The position numbers were made by a program, and so were the translations under genes. From Ignavibacteriota bacterium (GTDB lineage: Bacteria; Bacteroidota; Ignavibacteria; Ignavibacteriales; Melioribacteraceae), in the NCBI GenBank assembly GCA_013112585.1, contig JABFGH010000018.1:29867-93866 (forward strand): a DNA stretch of 64,000 nt, written 5' to 3'. A model generated the notes under the pieces. That model ran no database searches, had not been told where the DNA came from, and saw only the letters and a list, made by a program, of their open reading frames with translations. This document shows, piece after piece, positions 53,913 to 63,225 of the stretch (within the stretch, counting starts at the first letter, position 1; each line of letters starts with the position of its first letter).

Positions 53913-56372
53913 ATGTTTGAAAAAGTAGAATCAAAAAATTTTGAGCCTCAAAGAATGGCAGAGGCAGAAGGAAATTTTTATGAGCCTGTAGAAAATAAAA
54001 TTGGTCCGGGAATGAATGAGCGAATTCAAAAATTGAGAAAACTTAGTTTTGAAACTGAACCAAGTTTATCAATCGAAAGAGCTATTCATGAGACTGAATT
54101 TTATCAAAATAATTATGGTAAGTATTCTGTTCCTGTTCTTCGAGCGCTTACATTTTTAGATCACTGCAAAAGAAAAACTATTTACTTAGGTGATGGTGAA
54201 TTGATTGTCGGGGAGAGGGGACCTTCACCAAAAGTAGTACCTACATTTCCCGAACTCACATGCCACACTGTGGAGGATTTTCATGTTCTTAACACCCGCG
54301 ATATGCAGCGATATACAATCTCTCAAGAAGATATTGATACATACGCCGAAAAAGTAATTCCTTATTGGGAAGGAAAAACACAGCGCGAAAGAATTTTCAA
54401 TCACGTACCAAAGGAATGGAAAGCAGCATACGAAGCCGGATTGTTTACCGAGTTCATGGAACAGCGGGCGCCGGGTCATACCGCGCTTGACGGAAAAATT
54501 TATAAAAAAGGTATGCTCGATTTTAAGATTGAGATTGCGGATCATTTAGATTCACTCGATTACTTGAATGATCCCGAAGCGACGGACAAAGCTGAACAGC
54601 TTAAAGCAATGGACATATCATGCGATGCGGTAATTATATTTGCCGAGAGGCATGCTGATTTAGCTGATGAACTTGCAGAAAAAGAGACTGATGCAAACAG
54701 AAGAGGTGAATTAAAAAGAATTGTTGAGGTGTGCCGCCGGGTGCCTGCAAACGCACCTCGTAATCTATGGGAAGCAATTCAGATGTATTGGTTTGTTCAC
54801 CTTGGAACCATAACTGAACTGAACGGATGGGATGCAATGAATCCCGGTCACTTCGATCAGCATCTTACACCATTTTATGAAAAAGAAATTGCGGAGGGTA
54901 AACTTACGCGCGATGAAGCTAAGGAATTGATATCATGCTTCTGGATTAAAGTAAATAATCATCCCGCACCGCCCAAGGTGGGAATAACCGCACGTGAAAG
55001 CGGAACTTACAATGATTTTACAAATATTAATATTGGTGGAGTAAAATCGGATGGTTCCGATGGAGTGAGTGAAGTCTCTTATATTATGCTTGAGGTTGTT
55101 GAAGAGCTGCACATTCTGCAGCCGGGCAATTCTGTTCATATCAGTGCTAAAACGCCCGACAAGTTTTTACATAAAGCAACTCATGTAATTCGGCAAGGTC
55201 ACGGCTATCCATCGGTTTTTAATCCAGATGTTTATATAATGGAAATGATAGGACACGGTAAATCACTAACGGATGCAAGGGAAGGCGGATGCAGCGGCTG
55301 TATTGAGGTTGGTGCATTTGGTAAGGAAGCCTATTTATTAACCGGTTACCTCAATGTTCCTAAAATATTTGAAGTTACACTTAACAATGGAATTGATCCT
55401 GTTACCGGAAAAGTTGCAGGAATAGAAACGGGAGACCCTAAAACATTCATCAACTTTGAAACTCTCTACGATGCATTTTTGAAACAGCTTAATTTTGTTA
55501 TTGATCAAAAAATGAGAGTTAGCAATTACATTGATAGAATGTTTGCCAAGTATGCGCCTGCACCTTTTCTATCAGTTGTAATTGAAGACTGTATTAAGAA
55601 GGGAAAAGACTATTACGATGGGGGACCAAGGTACAACACAAATTACATTCAGTGCTGCGGATTAGGAACTGTTACCGATAGTTTATCTGCTCTCAAAAAG
55701 CATGTTTATGAAGATAAAAGATTTACGATGGAGAAAGTTCTTTCGGCGGTTGCAGAGAATTTTAATGGAGAAGAATTTTTGCGTCAGACAATTATGAATA
55801 AAACTCCTTTCTTCGGCAACGATGATGATTATGCGGATGACATTGCCGTGAGAGTTTACAATGATCTTCTAAACGTGATTGATGGAAAGCCCAATATTAA
55901 AGGGGGCAAATACCATTTGAATATGCTTTCAACAACCTGCCATATTTATTTTGGCAAGGTAATGGGTGCTACACCAAACGGCAGACTCGCAGGCAAATCC
56001 ATTTCAGATGGAACATCTCCTTCACATGGTGCTGATACACATGGTCCATCAGCCGTTATAAAATCCTTAACAAAAATTGATCACACAAAATCCGGCGGTA
56101 CATTATTGAATCAGAGATTTCTTCCGAGTCTGCTTAAGCGGGAAGAGGATATTAAGAAACTTGGACAGCTTATCAGAAGTTATTTTACTCTCGGCGGTCA
56201 TCATATTCAGTTTAACATTGTTGATACCGCTACATTGAAAGCCGCACAGAAAACACCGGAAGATTACAAAGATCTACTCGTACGAATGGCAGGCTACAGT
56301 GATTACTTCAATGATATGAATGCCGATCTGCAGCAGGAAGTAATTGAGAGAACTGAGAATGAATCTTTTTGA
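53913..56372 (+). CDS. hypD: Glycyl-radical enzyme, trans-4-hydroxy-L-proline dehydratase (HypD-like)
   Basis: This enzyme would convert trans-4-hydroxy-L-proline to pyrroline-5-carboxylate anaerobically. The 819-residue protein has the pyruvate-formate-lyase fold. The thiyl Cys is in GCSGCIEVGAFGKEAY (Cys463, Glu465), and Gly794 in RMAGYSDYFNDM is the radical glycine. AAYEAGLFTEFMEQRAPGHT, MYWFVHLGTITELNGWDA and NNHPAPPKVGIT are close to the Clostridioides HypD as I remember it, and this whole set distinguishes HypD from choline or glycerol lyases. It has ~30 extra N-terminal residues. The activase lies downstream, with a palindromic element in between. No proC is beside it. Confidence 0.88.
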   Translation: MFEKVESKNFEPQRMAEAEGNFYEPVENKIGPGMNERIQKLRKLSFETEPSLSIERAIHETEFYQNNYGKYSVPVLRALTFLDHCKRKTIYLGDGELIVGERGPSPKVVPTFPELTCHTVEDFHVLNTRDMQRYTISQEDIDTYAEKVIPYWEGKTQRERIFNHVPKEWKAAYEAGLFTEFMEQRAPGHTALDGKIYKKGMLDFKIEIADHLDSLDYLNDPEATDKAEQLKAMDISCDAVIIFAERHADLADELAEKETDANRRGELKRIVEVCRRVPANAPRNLWEAIQMYWFVHLGTITELNGWDAMNPGHFDQHLTPFYEKEIAEGKLTRDEAKELISCFWIKVNNHPAPPKVGITARESGTYNDFTNINIGGVKSDGSDGVSEVSYIMLEVVEELHILQPGNSVHISAKTPDKFLHKATHVIRQGHGYPSVFNPDVYIMEMIGHGKSLTDAREGGCSGCIEVGAFGKEAYLLTGYLNVPKIFEVTLNNGIDPVTGKVAGIETGDPKTFINFETLYDAFLKQLNFVIDQKMRVSNYIDRMFAKYAPAPFLSVVIEDCIKKGKDYYDGGPRYNTNYIQCCGLGTVTDSLSALKKHVYEDKRFTMEKVLSAVAENFNGEEFLRQTIMNKTPFFGNDDDYADDIAVRVYNDLLNVIDGKPNIKGGKYHLNMLSTTCHIYFGKVMGATPNGRLAGKSISDGTSPSHGADTHGPSAVIKSLTKIDHTKSGGTLLNQRFLPSLLKREEDIKKLGQLIRSYFTLGGHHIQFNIVDTATLKAAQKTPEDYKDLLVRMAGYSDYFNDMNADLQQEVIERTENESF

Positions 56373-56392
56373 ATTTGGTAAAACTCATTTAG

Positions 56393-56501
56393 TTAAACCG
56401 TTGAAACGGTTATATTAATTTGATCAATCTTAATTAACCCACGACTTAAGTCGTGGGTTAATAAATAACACAAACTGGTAATAACCGTTTCAACGGTTTA
56501 A
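56393..56501. repeat. Mirror-symmetric composite REP element between hypD and its activase
   Basis: The outer arms, 56393-56413 and 56481-56501 (core AAACCGTTGAAACGG), are exact reverse complements of each other. Each is itself near-palindromic. In the middle is a perfect 30-bp palindrome at 56433-56462 with core CCCACGACTTAAGTCGTGGG. The whole is centred on 56447. It occupies most of the 198-base gap and would fold strongly in RNA. Confidence 0.9.
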
Positions 56502-56522
56502 GATATTAATTAAAATGAAGCA

Positions 56523-56555
56523 AGAAGCCCAACTTTTTCAAAAAGTTGGGCTTCT
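56523..56555 (+). terminator. Perfect hairpin before the activase start
   Basis: A 16-bp perfect stem, 56523-56538 with 56540-56555, has core AAGCCCAACTTTTT. It is followed by AAATTAC and not by a T run, so it may be a weak terminator or an RNA-stability structure. The core matches the terminator at 3390. It lies 16-28 bases before the activase start. Confidence 0.55.
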
Positions 56556-56582
56556 AAATTACACATAAATTTGAATGAAAGT

Positions 56583-57491
56583 ATGCAAAACCCTCTAATA
56601 TTCGATGTAAAACGATACGCCATAAATGATGGTCCTGGAATTCGAGTTACAATATTTTTGAAAGGATGTAACTTAAATTGCACGTGGTGCCATAACCCCG
56701 AAAGCATTAGTCCCGCTGTACAAAAGATGTATAACAAAGATAAGTGCATTGGATGCGGAACTTGTGTAGAAGCGTGTCCGACGAATGCAATAACTTTAAC
56801 TCCTAATGGAATTGTGACTGATACAGAACTATGCAATCTTTGCGGAAAGTGTGCAGAGGTTTGTCCCACTGAAGCGACCCAAATGTCGGGACGTGAAACT
56901 AGCATTGACGAAATTATGAATATCATTGAAAAAGAGAGAACGTTTTTTGATCAGTCGGGCGGGGGAGTAACATTTTCGGGCGGTGAACCATTAATGCATT
57001 CTTCATTTTTAATTAAGCTGTTAGATGCATGCGGCGAGAGGGGAATACATAGAGTCGTAGATACAGCAGGATTGGCAAAAACTGAAACATTGCTTGAAGT
57101 TGCAAAACGTACTGAACTATTTTTATTTGATTTAAAACTAATCGATTCCATTCGACATAAAAAGTGGACGAGTGTAAGTAATAATAAAATATTAGAAAAC
57201 TTAAAAATTTTAGCAGAGTCAGGTGCTCAAATAATTATTCGTATTCCGCTTATAGGCGGCGTTAATGACGATGATGAAAATATAAAAGGAACAGCCAGGT
57301 TTATAAGTGAATTAGCGGGAAATAAAAAACATATCAACTTACTGCCGTATCATAACATTGCTCAAAAAAAATATGAAAAGTTAGGCAGAATAAATAGTAA
57401 TGATAAAATGATTGAACCTACGCAGCCAAGACAGCAGGAAATAATTAAACTTTTTGCACAATATGGTCTGACTGCTGAAATAGGAGGTTAA
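56583..57491 (+). CDS. Glycyl-radical enzyme activating protein (radical SAM)
   Basis: This protein generates the glycyl radical on HypD using S-adenosylmethionine and an iron-sulphur cluster. From ATG 56583 it is ~302 residues; a TTG at 56571 is an alternative. It has DGPGIRVTIFLKGCNLNCTWCHNPE (C-x3-C-x2-C radical-SAM site) and two ferredoxin-like 4Fe-4S motifs (CIGCGTCVEACP and CNLCGKCAEVCP). It then has GVTFSGGEPLMH, DLKLIDSIRHKKW and IRIPLIGGVNDDDENI. This matches activases of the HypE/PflA family that carry extra clusters. Its gene is only 9 bases from the convergent next gene. Confidence 0.93.
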   Translation: MQNPLIFDVKRYAINDGPGIRVTIFLKGCNLNCTWCHNPESISPAVQKMYNKDKCIGCGTCVEACPTNAITLTPNGIVTDTELCNLCGKCAEVCPTEATQMSGRETSIDEIMNIIEKERTFFDQSGGGVTFSGGEPLMHSSFLIKLLDACGERGIHRVVDTAGLAKTETLLEVAKRTELFLFDLKLIDSIRHKKWTSVSNNKILENLKILAESGAQIIIRIPLIGGVNDDDENIKGTARFISELAGNKKHINLLPYHNIAQKKYEKLGRINSNDKMIEPTQPRQQEIIKLFAQYGLTAEIGG

Positions 57492-57500
57492 ATAAAAAAA

Positions 57501-58262
57501 TTAAAATTGATACTTAATACCTATGCTGGTTTTGGTATCAGTGCCCTTAATTCCATCGGGCGGTTTTGAATCATATCTTAAGCGAAAATCAATAGACAAC
57601 GAAAAATCATTACTCAGTGCTGCATCAAGATTGCTTTCGTTAAGTATTCGATGATCGGAAAAATTGCTGAACATCGGCTGAAAATAAATTACCCCGCCGA
57701 ATGTTAGAATGGAATTTATTTTAATAAATGCGGAAAGATAATTACTCCATCGGCTGACACTTGCTTTCTTTTCATGAAGTGCATTTGCAGGCAGGTCATA
57801 TTTCTCATGCTCAAACATATATGCAGAACCAATTGTAATATCGCTTTCTTTAAAATCAATGAGTTTATATCTTATTCCTCCACCGATTAATGCCCTCTTT
57901 GCAATAAGTATATTTTTATCATAATTAATTTGACCAAACACTTCGCTACTTATAATGTTCGTAAGTGCAATTACATTCCTAATGTGAAATAAACCTTTAT
58001 TTGAAAACCTTGTTCCATCAATCCACTGATGTTCAGATTCTAAAATAAAAAATGTAGTAATATTCTCAATCTTCCAATCTATGCCGCCATCTAAGTTCCC
58101 TTCAATCTTATCAGTATTACCGGTTTGAATATCGCCGCTAATCGAAATAAATCCTGCAACACCATGCTTATTTTGCGGTGATCTATATTTTTCCGTATTC
58201 ACTTGGGCATAAAGCACAGTACTTAAAAAGCTTATTGTAAATAAAAATAATGCAAACTTCAT
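57501..58262 (-). CDS. DUF481 outer-membrane beta-barrel protein
   Basis: The 253-residue protein has a signal peptide (LFLFTISFLSTVLYAQ). Strands with alternating polar/apolar residues follow: GFISISGDIQTGNTDKIEGN, the N-terminal DUF481 signature, then FFILESEHQWIDGTRFSNKG and ALIGGGIRYKLIDF. It ends in an aromatic residue (TSIGIKYQF), as outer-membrane barrels do. DUF481 includes the E. coli salt-induced YdiY. Function is unknown. It faces the activase gene tail to tail. Confidence 0.8.
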   Translation of the reverse strand: MKFALFLFTISFLSTVLYAQVNTEKYRSPQNKHGVAGFISISGDIQTGNTDKIEGNLDGGIDWKIENITTFFILESEHQWIDGTRFSNKGLFHIRNVIALTNIISSEVFGQINYDKNILIAKRALIGGGIRYKLIDFKESDITIGSAYMFEHEKYDLPANALHEKKASVSRWSNYLSAFIKINSILTFGGVIYFQPMFSNFSDHRILNESNLDAALSNDFSLSIDFRLRYDSKPPDGIKGTDTKTSIGIKYQF

Positions 58263-58657
58263 TTATGAAAATCCATTCGTTAGAAAATTTGAAAAACAAA
58301 AGTAATAGATTGTTAGGGAAATTCAAAAAAGCAATATTTGATCGATATTATTTATACCCGGCAGGTGAACTGCGTACGCTCGAAAATTAAAAAAATAATT
58401 TCTTAAAAATTGTATCATCCTTTAATTTGCCTTTAAGCACTGGGGAATTAAACGAAATATCATGCAGTGCAATATCAATTCTGTTAGCTTTATTTTATCA
58501 AAAAAAATTGCCGAATAATCTTTCAAAAAGACGCCCCGATTAAAACCTTAAATATCAAATAACTTTCTAAAATTATATTCGCCTGGACGCGTATTGGAAA
58601 CTAAGCCGGCAATCAGAATTAAGGTGCCGGTTCTTTTTGAAATTAAATTTAAAATAT
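58263..58657. other. Intergenic stretch, no gene found
   Basis: The 395 bases between two minus-strand genes contain no supported reading frame. I see one imperfect hairpin near 58611-58637 (CCGGCA...TGCCGG), followed on the plus strand by TTCTTTTT. It may terminate the gene at 58658 on the minus strand or be a decayed repeat. The promoter for the DUF481 gene presumably lies in the part nearest 58263. Confidence 0.4.
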
Positions 58658-59818
58658 TTAGTTCCCCATATTTACAATAAATACAAATGGTTCTTTCAAA
58701 TTTGCCCCTGTAGTAGATCTTATTGCTGTCCCAAATGTGAAAGTATATTCTGTGTCTTTTAATATTTGATAACTGTCGAGATCAATTCTTATCATTTTAT
58801 ATTCATCATTTGAATATGAATGAAAGCTTAATTCATAATCAATAGATGGTAGGATAGAAATTGAAGCTCGAACCGTAGAGGTGTCAACCGGTGCATTAAA
58901 ATCGAAATCAAAATTGTTTTTAATGCGATACCCATTTGGTCCTTGGTAAGAACTGTAACCCGAATTGTATAATTGAAATGGGACAGTTTTAAATGTAAAT
59001 TGGTATGGTTCTTTTATCAAAAACCCTGCTGCATCTTTAGCGCTGCCGGCTAATGTAATTGTATATTCAGTATCAAAATTTAAAATTACATCAGAACTAA
59101 AATATATTCTTGTGGAGTCGTCGTAATATTCATGAATACTCCATTCCCCATTTATAGCAGGAGAAATAGTGAAGTGATTAAAAATTGATGCGTCAATTTT
59201 ACTATTAAAATATAAATAAATTGGAGAAAAGTTTTGAACTGATACTTGATCATAAGTCGGTGAACTATAATAAACTCTAAAATCAGGTTCGGGAGTAAAC
59301 GAAAATTCATAAGGTGTATTTAATTTATTTTCATGAATATCGGTTAATGTGGAATCAACTACAACAGTATAAGTTTTATGCGCTTTATACGTGGTTTGAT
59401 ATGAAACGAAAACGAGAATATTTCTTAAAATTGAACCTGAATAATTACCGGCGAAGTCCGTATCTTGAAGATTTATTGGGTAAGTCTCATTACCGGATTT
59501 TAGTATTATATCGTTAGAACGTAATGATGATACATCAATTAATTTGTTTAATTGAATTAAGAATTTAGCTTTAGGTGTGCGTTCAACTATCATGTAATTA
59601 TCAAAGGGTCCTACAGCATTATTATTAGGACTGGTATAGGTAACAACCGGCATTACACTTGGATCGGTTAGTGCTTCCTCAACGCTGTAATTATTGACAT
59701 TTGTAATTTCATCAGCACAGCTAATTAAAATTAGTAATGCCAAAATCTTTAATAATAATCCTTTCGATATGGATTTAATATTATTTTTCTCTTTTAAGTT
59801 TTCTAACAAATTGTACAT
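58658..59818 (-). CDS. Ig-like (SbsA/Big_5) lipoprotein
   Basis: The 386-residue protein starts at ATG 59818 with GGAGAT upstream. The signal helix LLLKILALLILISC makes it a lipoprotein with Cys near residue 34. Three Big_5-type Ig domains follow, each with a P-x-x-D-Y/NxxI...FN/D...I opening: SPNNNAVGPFDNYMIVER, SPTYDQVSVQNFSPIYLYFN, and FDFDFNAPVDTSTVRASISI. Each ends in a strand such as YEFSFTPEPD, YQFTFKTVP or FVFIVNMGN. The same fold occurs in the gene after mltG. Its role is unknown; surface exposure is likely. Confidence 0.8.
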   Translation of the reverse strand: MYNLLENLKEKNNIKSISKGLLLKILALLILISCADEITNVNNYSVEEALTDPSVMPVVTYTSPNNNAVGPFDNYMIVERTPKAKFLIQLNKLIDVSSLRSNDIILKSGNETYPINLQDTDFAGNYSGSILRNILVFVSYQTTYKAHKTYTVVVDSTLTDIHENKLNTPYEFSFTPEPDFRVYYSSPTYDQVSVQNFSPIYLYFNSKIDASIFNHFTISPAINGEWSIHEYYDDSTRIYFSSDVILNFDTEYTITLAGSAKDAAGFLIKEPYQFTFKTVPFQLYNSGYSSYQGPNGYRIKNNFDFDFNAPVDTSTVRASISILPSIDYELSFHSYSNDEYKMIRIDLDSYQILKDTEYTFTFGTAIRSTTGANLKEPFVFIVNMGN

Positions 59819-59905
59819 TTTAATATCTCCAAAAAGTAAATGTTATTTTAATAAAAAGATAACAGCTTTATTTGGTCAGCTATTAATTACGTAAACGTAA
59901 GGCAT

Positions 59906-61189
59906 TTAAAAAACAAAATTGTATGATAATCCAGCCTTAATTTTAATTCTGTTATCAGATAATTCTTGATTTATAAAACCGGTATCAGATTGGATTTTTA
60001 TTGATTCAAGGTACACGGTTGAAGATTCAAATCCCCCTTCTGCGAAAATTCCAAAATTGGAATTAGGGAAAACATAATCAAATCCGACGCTCAGTCCCGG
60101 AGCAACTATATCCCGGATTTTCAATTCAGCGTTTATATCATTAAAACTAAAAGTTGAATAATAGCTTCTGCTTGCTAAACTAGCTCTTCCATACCAGTAA
60201 AAATTATCACTACCGCTAATTTTGAACCCGAGAGAAAAACTAAAAATATAAGATGTTATTTCTAGTTTTTGACTGCTTGGTAATTCGTCATTTATTTGAA
60301 TTAAACTTTTGTTCCTACTATCAGGGTCTAAGCTCTCACTGTGATAAGAAAATGCAAATGAATATCGTTTGTCGTTATGGTAATAACTATATTCTATTGA
60401 GGGTTCGAATGAAAACTTATCTCCATAGATATGAGCTAGCGATGGGTGGTCTTGCGGGTTTTCATATTGATTTGGAATATTGGGATTATCTTCATCTCTT
60501 TTAATTAAGTGTGAATAGTATGAGGGTGATAATTTGATAGAGAGAGCAGAGTAGCTTGGAGAATTAGAATTACCGGAATCAGATTTTTTAATACTTTTAA
60601 ATTCAGTTATTTTTTTAATCTCTTTTACACATTTTAATATCAATAAGTGAACTTCATTTTTATCAATCTCGATTATTTCATCCAAACTAATTTTTAACTT
60701 TCCAAATTTATCTTCTCTCTGATTTTTAACATCCCATATCAGAAATTTAAAATCCGCAGAAAAAACTGATTTTTTATAATCAATACTGAATCTCAAATCT
60801 TCAATGATAAGAAAAAAATCATAACCCGAATTTATGGCAAGGTTGGCACTAGTCGGTTCAGGCACCTGCATCCTAAATTGATATTTTTTTGAAGCGAGGA
60901 TAACACTATGGTATTTAAGATCTTTAATATCAGAATACTCAACTTTACCAAAATCAAATTCTAGTTTTAATGCCTGCTCCAAGTATTCTATAAGCAATTC
61001 TTCACGCAATAAATCTAAATCTAAATGAAGATCATAACTTAACCTATAATTTGTGAAGGGTACTATGGCAATACTTTTTCCATCATAGTTATCATTGTAA
61101 GAATTATTCCCAAACAGATTACTCGATGAGAAGACCAATAAAAATAGAAGAATAAAAGTAGATTTACCGCCCAATGAAAAAATATTCAT
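59906..61189 (-). CDS. Uncharacterised exported protein with IVPF domain and beta-barrel-like C-terminus
   Basis: The 427-residue protein has a signal peptide (STFILLFLLVFSSSNLFG). Residues ~30-190 begin GKSIAIVPFTNYRLSYDLHL and have FLIIEDLRFSIDYKK and FKFLIWDVKNQREDKFGKLK. Residues ~210-427 are amphipathic strands (KFSFEPSIEYSYYHNDKRYSFAF, ISGSDNFYWYGRASLASRSYY) ending KIKAGLSYNFVF, an outer-membrane barrel type C-terminus. Its ATG lies two bases after the stop of the upstream gene, which shares the same N-terminal pattern. I do not recognise the family. Confidence 0.72.
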   Translation of the reverse strand: MNIFSLGGKSTFILLFLLVFSSSNLFGNNSYNDNYDGKSIAIVPFTNYRLSYDLHLDLDLLREELLIEYLEQALKLEFDFGKVEYSDIKDLKYHSVILASKKYQFRMQVPEPTSANLAINSGYDFFLIIEDLRFSIDYKKSVFSADFKFLIWDVKNQREDKFGKLKISLDEIIEIDKNEVHLLILKCVKEIKKITEFKSIKKSDSGNSNSPSYSALSIKLSPSYYSHLIKRDEDNPNIPNQYENPQDHPSLAHIYGDKFSFEPSIEYSYYHNDKRYSFAFSYHSESLDPDSRNKSLIQINDELPSSQKLEITSYIFSFSLGFKISGSDNFYWYGRASLASRSYYSTFSFNDINAELKIRDIVAPGLSVGFDYVFPNSNFGIFAEGGFESSTVYLESIKIQSDTGFINQELSDNRIKIKAGLSYNFVF

Positions 61190-61191
61190 TC

Positions 61192-61890
61192 TTATCTCCC
61201 GTAATAGTATTCTTTTTCAAATGGTGTATCCGTCATTATCTGTCTAACAACATCATCAAAACTATCGTACCAAGTTTGTTCTGTCATTGCAAAGAGTACT
61301 CCAATTTCTGAGACTATTTTCCCGTAAGAAACTACCTTATGATTTTTATTATCCCAGATTGCGTATCTTACTTTGGTAGTTAGATCATCCGAACTGCTTC
61401 CTCCTCCTGTAGTCACTCCTTGTCCTACCGGGATAATAAAAGGGACTCCTCTGCTTGATACCCTGGATACTACCCAATCTTTTATGAATAATATAAAGTC
61501 GGCTTCAAAAGATTCAAATTCAATAATCTCCGGGTGTTTAGGTAATTTGAATTTTATTCTATCCTCATCTTTGCCTAATTGCACATATTCAGTTTCAATT
61601 TGCTTATCGTATTTGACAAATTTAAAATTTACAATTGATGAATATTTATTTAATGCTGATTTAAAACCCTTTTCAATTAGATCTCTATATATCTCGTCAA
61701 CATCACCTTCACCAAAATCATCGGTAATATCATCATCGTTAGTAATAACCGGGGGAATATCGAATGGAACAATAGCTAAAGTTTGCTGAGGTAAATCAAG
61801 GTCTTCATACTCAGGCATAATAAACATAGTTGATTTACTGCATGACGAAAATATTACAGCAGTAAAAATTAAAAAAAATAGTCTTTTCAA
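61192..61890 (-). CDS. Uncharacterised lipoprotein with IVPF domain
   Basis: The 232-residue protein starts at TTG with GGAGG just upstream. It has a lipoprotein signal (LFFLIFTAVIFSSC). The mature region starts QTLAIVPFDIPPVI and has LIEKGFKSALNKYSS, ADFILFIKDWVVSRVSSRG and RYAIWDNKNHKVVSYGKIVSE. The same landmarks appear in the N-terminal half of the next gene (59906), so these look like two copies of one domain. It is somewhat reminiscent of CsgG/LpoB-type ..A-V-L-P-F.. envelope proteins, but that is not secure. Confidence 0.7.
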   Translation of the reverse strand: MKRLFFLIFTAVIFSSCSKSTMFIMPEYEDLDLPQQTLAIVPFDIPPVITNDDDITDDFGEGDVDEIYRDLIEKGFKSALNKYSSIVNFKFVKYDKQIETEYVQLGKDEDRIKFKLPKHPEIIEFESFEADFILFIKDWVVSRVSSRGVPFIIPVGQGVTTGGGSSSDDLTTKVRYAIWDNKNHKVVSYGKIVSEIGVLFAMTEQTWYDSFDDVVRQIMTDTPFEKEYYYGR

Positions 61891-62129
61891 AATCCCTCCT
61901 CAATATAAATGGAATATTTTTTCCGGTAACTGTTTATCTATTTTTAAAAAGAGCAATGTATTTAGAATTATCTGAAAAAATCTATATTGTAAACCTTAAA
62001 GTCTCACGTATAAATATGTGGGTTTAAATTTGATTTGCCTAAGCCCCTAACTTGTTTAAAATTTTTCCTTAGATAAAATTATTAAACAATTCAGTTATAA
62101 ACAACTTTTTATCTAAAAAATAGATGACT

Positions 62130-62642
62130 TTACTGATTAACAAAAATCAATTCCTCAGTATTAAACCCAAGTTCTCTCGATCTGTTGAGAAATTTATCCA
62201 TCACTTCCTCATCCACTGTTGGGGTGCGGGAAAGCAGCCATAGATAGGATGTTGTATTACCGGAAACAAAGGCGTGTTGATAATTTTCTTTATCAAGTTC
62301 AAAGATAACATAAGAGCCGTAAAATGGACCGAAGAATGAAACTTTCAGATATCCTTCATCTTCATCATTTACAAAGTATGCTTTCCCCTCGGATTCGCTC
62401 CATTCATTATCCTCGGTATTAAATCCGCGATTGATGACTTTCAGTCCGCCATCATCTCTCATTGAGTATTGTGCGGATACGCTGTCAAGTCCGCGTTCAA
62501 ATGAATGATCGAGCCGGGCAATTTCGTACCACTTGCCCAGATATTTTTCAAGTTCAAAATTATTAATTGGAGTTATACCTTCGGGCATGCCGAGACATCC
62601 GGCAATGAAGAGAGTTAAAAGAGCAATGTATTTTTTTCGCAT
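62130..62642 (-). CDS. blc: Lipocalin (Blc-like lipoprotein)
   Basis: The 170-residue outer-membrane lipoprotein has a signal (YIALLTLFIAGC) and the lipocalin kernel LGKWYEIARLDHSFERG (GxW motif). It continues with SAQYSMRDDGGLKVINRGF, GKAYFVNDEDEGYLKVSFFGPFYGSYVIFELD and YLWLLSRTPTVDEEVMDKFL, with the conserved LWxLSR and TP. Blc binds lysophospholipids and helps membrane repair under starvation or stress. The length is normal. Confidence 0.95.
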   Translation of the reverse strand: MRKKYIALLTLFIAGCLGMPEGITPINNFELEKYLGKWYEIARLDHSFERGLDSVSAQYSMRDDGGLKVINRGFNTEDNEWSESEGKAYFVNDEDEGYLKVSFFGPFYGSYVIFELDKENYQHAFVSGNTTSYLWLLSRTPTVDEEVMDKFLNRSRELGFNTEELIFVNQ

Positions 62643-62680
62643 GTTGATCGGGATTTATTTTTATTTTTGAATACTTAAAA

Positions 62681-63181
62681 TTATCTAGTACCAATATAAT
62701 TCAATGTATCTAATTCGGGTAATCCAAAAACAAAACATCTTGCGCGACCAAATACCGGTTTCCCCAAACCAAATGTAATTTGAAAAATCCACACATCACG
62801 GTTTTCATATTGAGCACGTTCAGCATAGGTCGGCAGCAAGTAGTTACCTTTTTCGTTAGAGTGTGTCTGATCAAGAATTTTTTCAAATATTGAAACATCT
62901 TCGCCCAATTTCGTTACTTCATTCTTCATATAATTCAAAAGATCATTTCTAATTTCTTCATTAAAATTATTTGTGTAAGCTTCACTTATAAATTGAAGGG
63001 ATGAATTATCGGGGAAAGAATTTGTGAAAGAATCTTTAGTATAATTTGCAGCGGATTTTTTAACTACCGGTTTTTCAAAGAAAATATTTTCTTGGTTGGA
63101 TATGTTATCACTGCAGCAAATTGCGGTAAATAGAAAAATCAATATTAGCGGATTCTTCACAAAATTAAAATCTCTTAACAT
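62681..63181 (-). CDS. Uncharacterised lipoprotein
   Basis: The 166-residue protein has a signal (LILIFLFTAICC, with a lipobox-like Cys pair near residue 22). The mature part is helical then beta-rich (LNYMKNEVTKLGEDVSIFEKI; RDVWIFQITFGLGKPVFGRARCFVFG). I see no known family motif. It shares operon position and style with the lipoproteins on either side. Its ATG has no clear ribosome site. Confidence 0.65.
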   Translation of the reverse strand: MLRDFNFVKNPLILIFLFTAICCSDNISNQENIFFEKPVVKKSAANYTKDSFTNSFPDNSSLQFISEAYTNNFNEEIRNDLLNYMKNEVTKLGEDVSIFEKILDQTHSNEKGNYLLPTYAERAQYENRDVWIFQITFGLGKPVFGRARCFVFGLPELDTLNYIGTR

Positions 63182-63225
63182 TATGAGTAATAATTTACTT
63201 AATTGAGCAAAATAAGTATTTATTT

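Noticed and set aside
61373..61789. 138-codon plus-strand frame
   Set aside because: Antisense to the IVPF lipoprotein, which has a signal peptide and a good ribosome site; the antisense frame is low-complexity.
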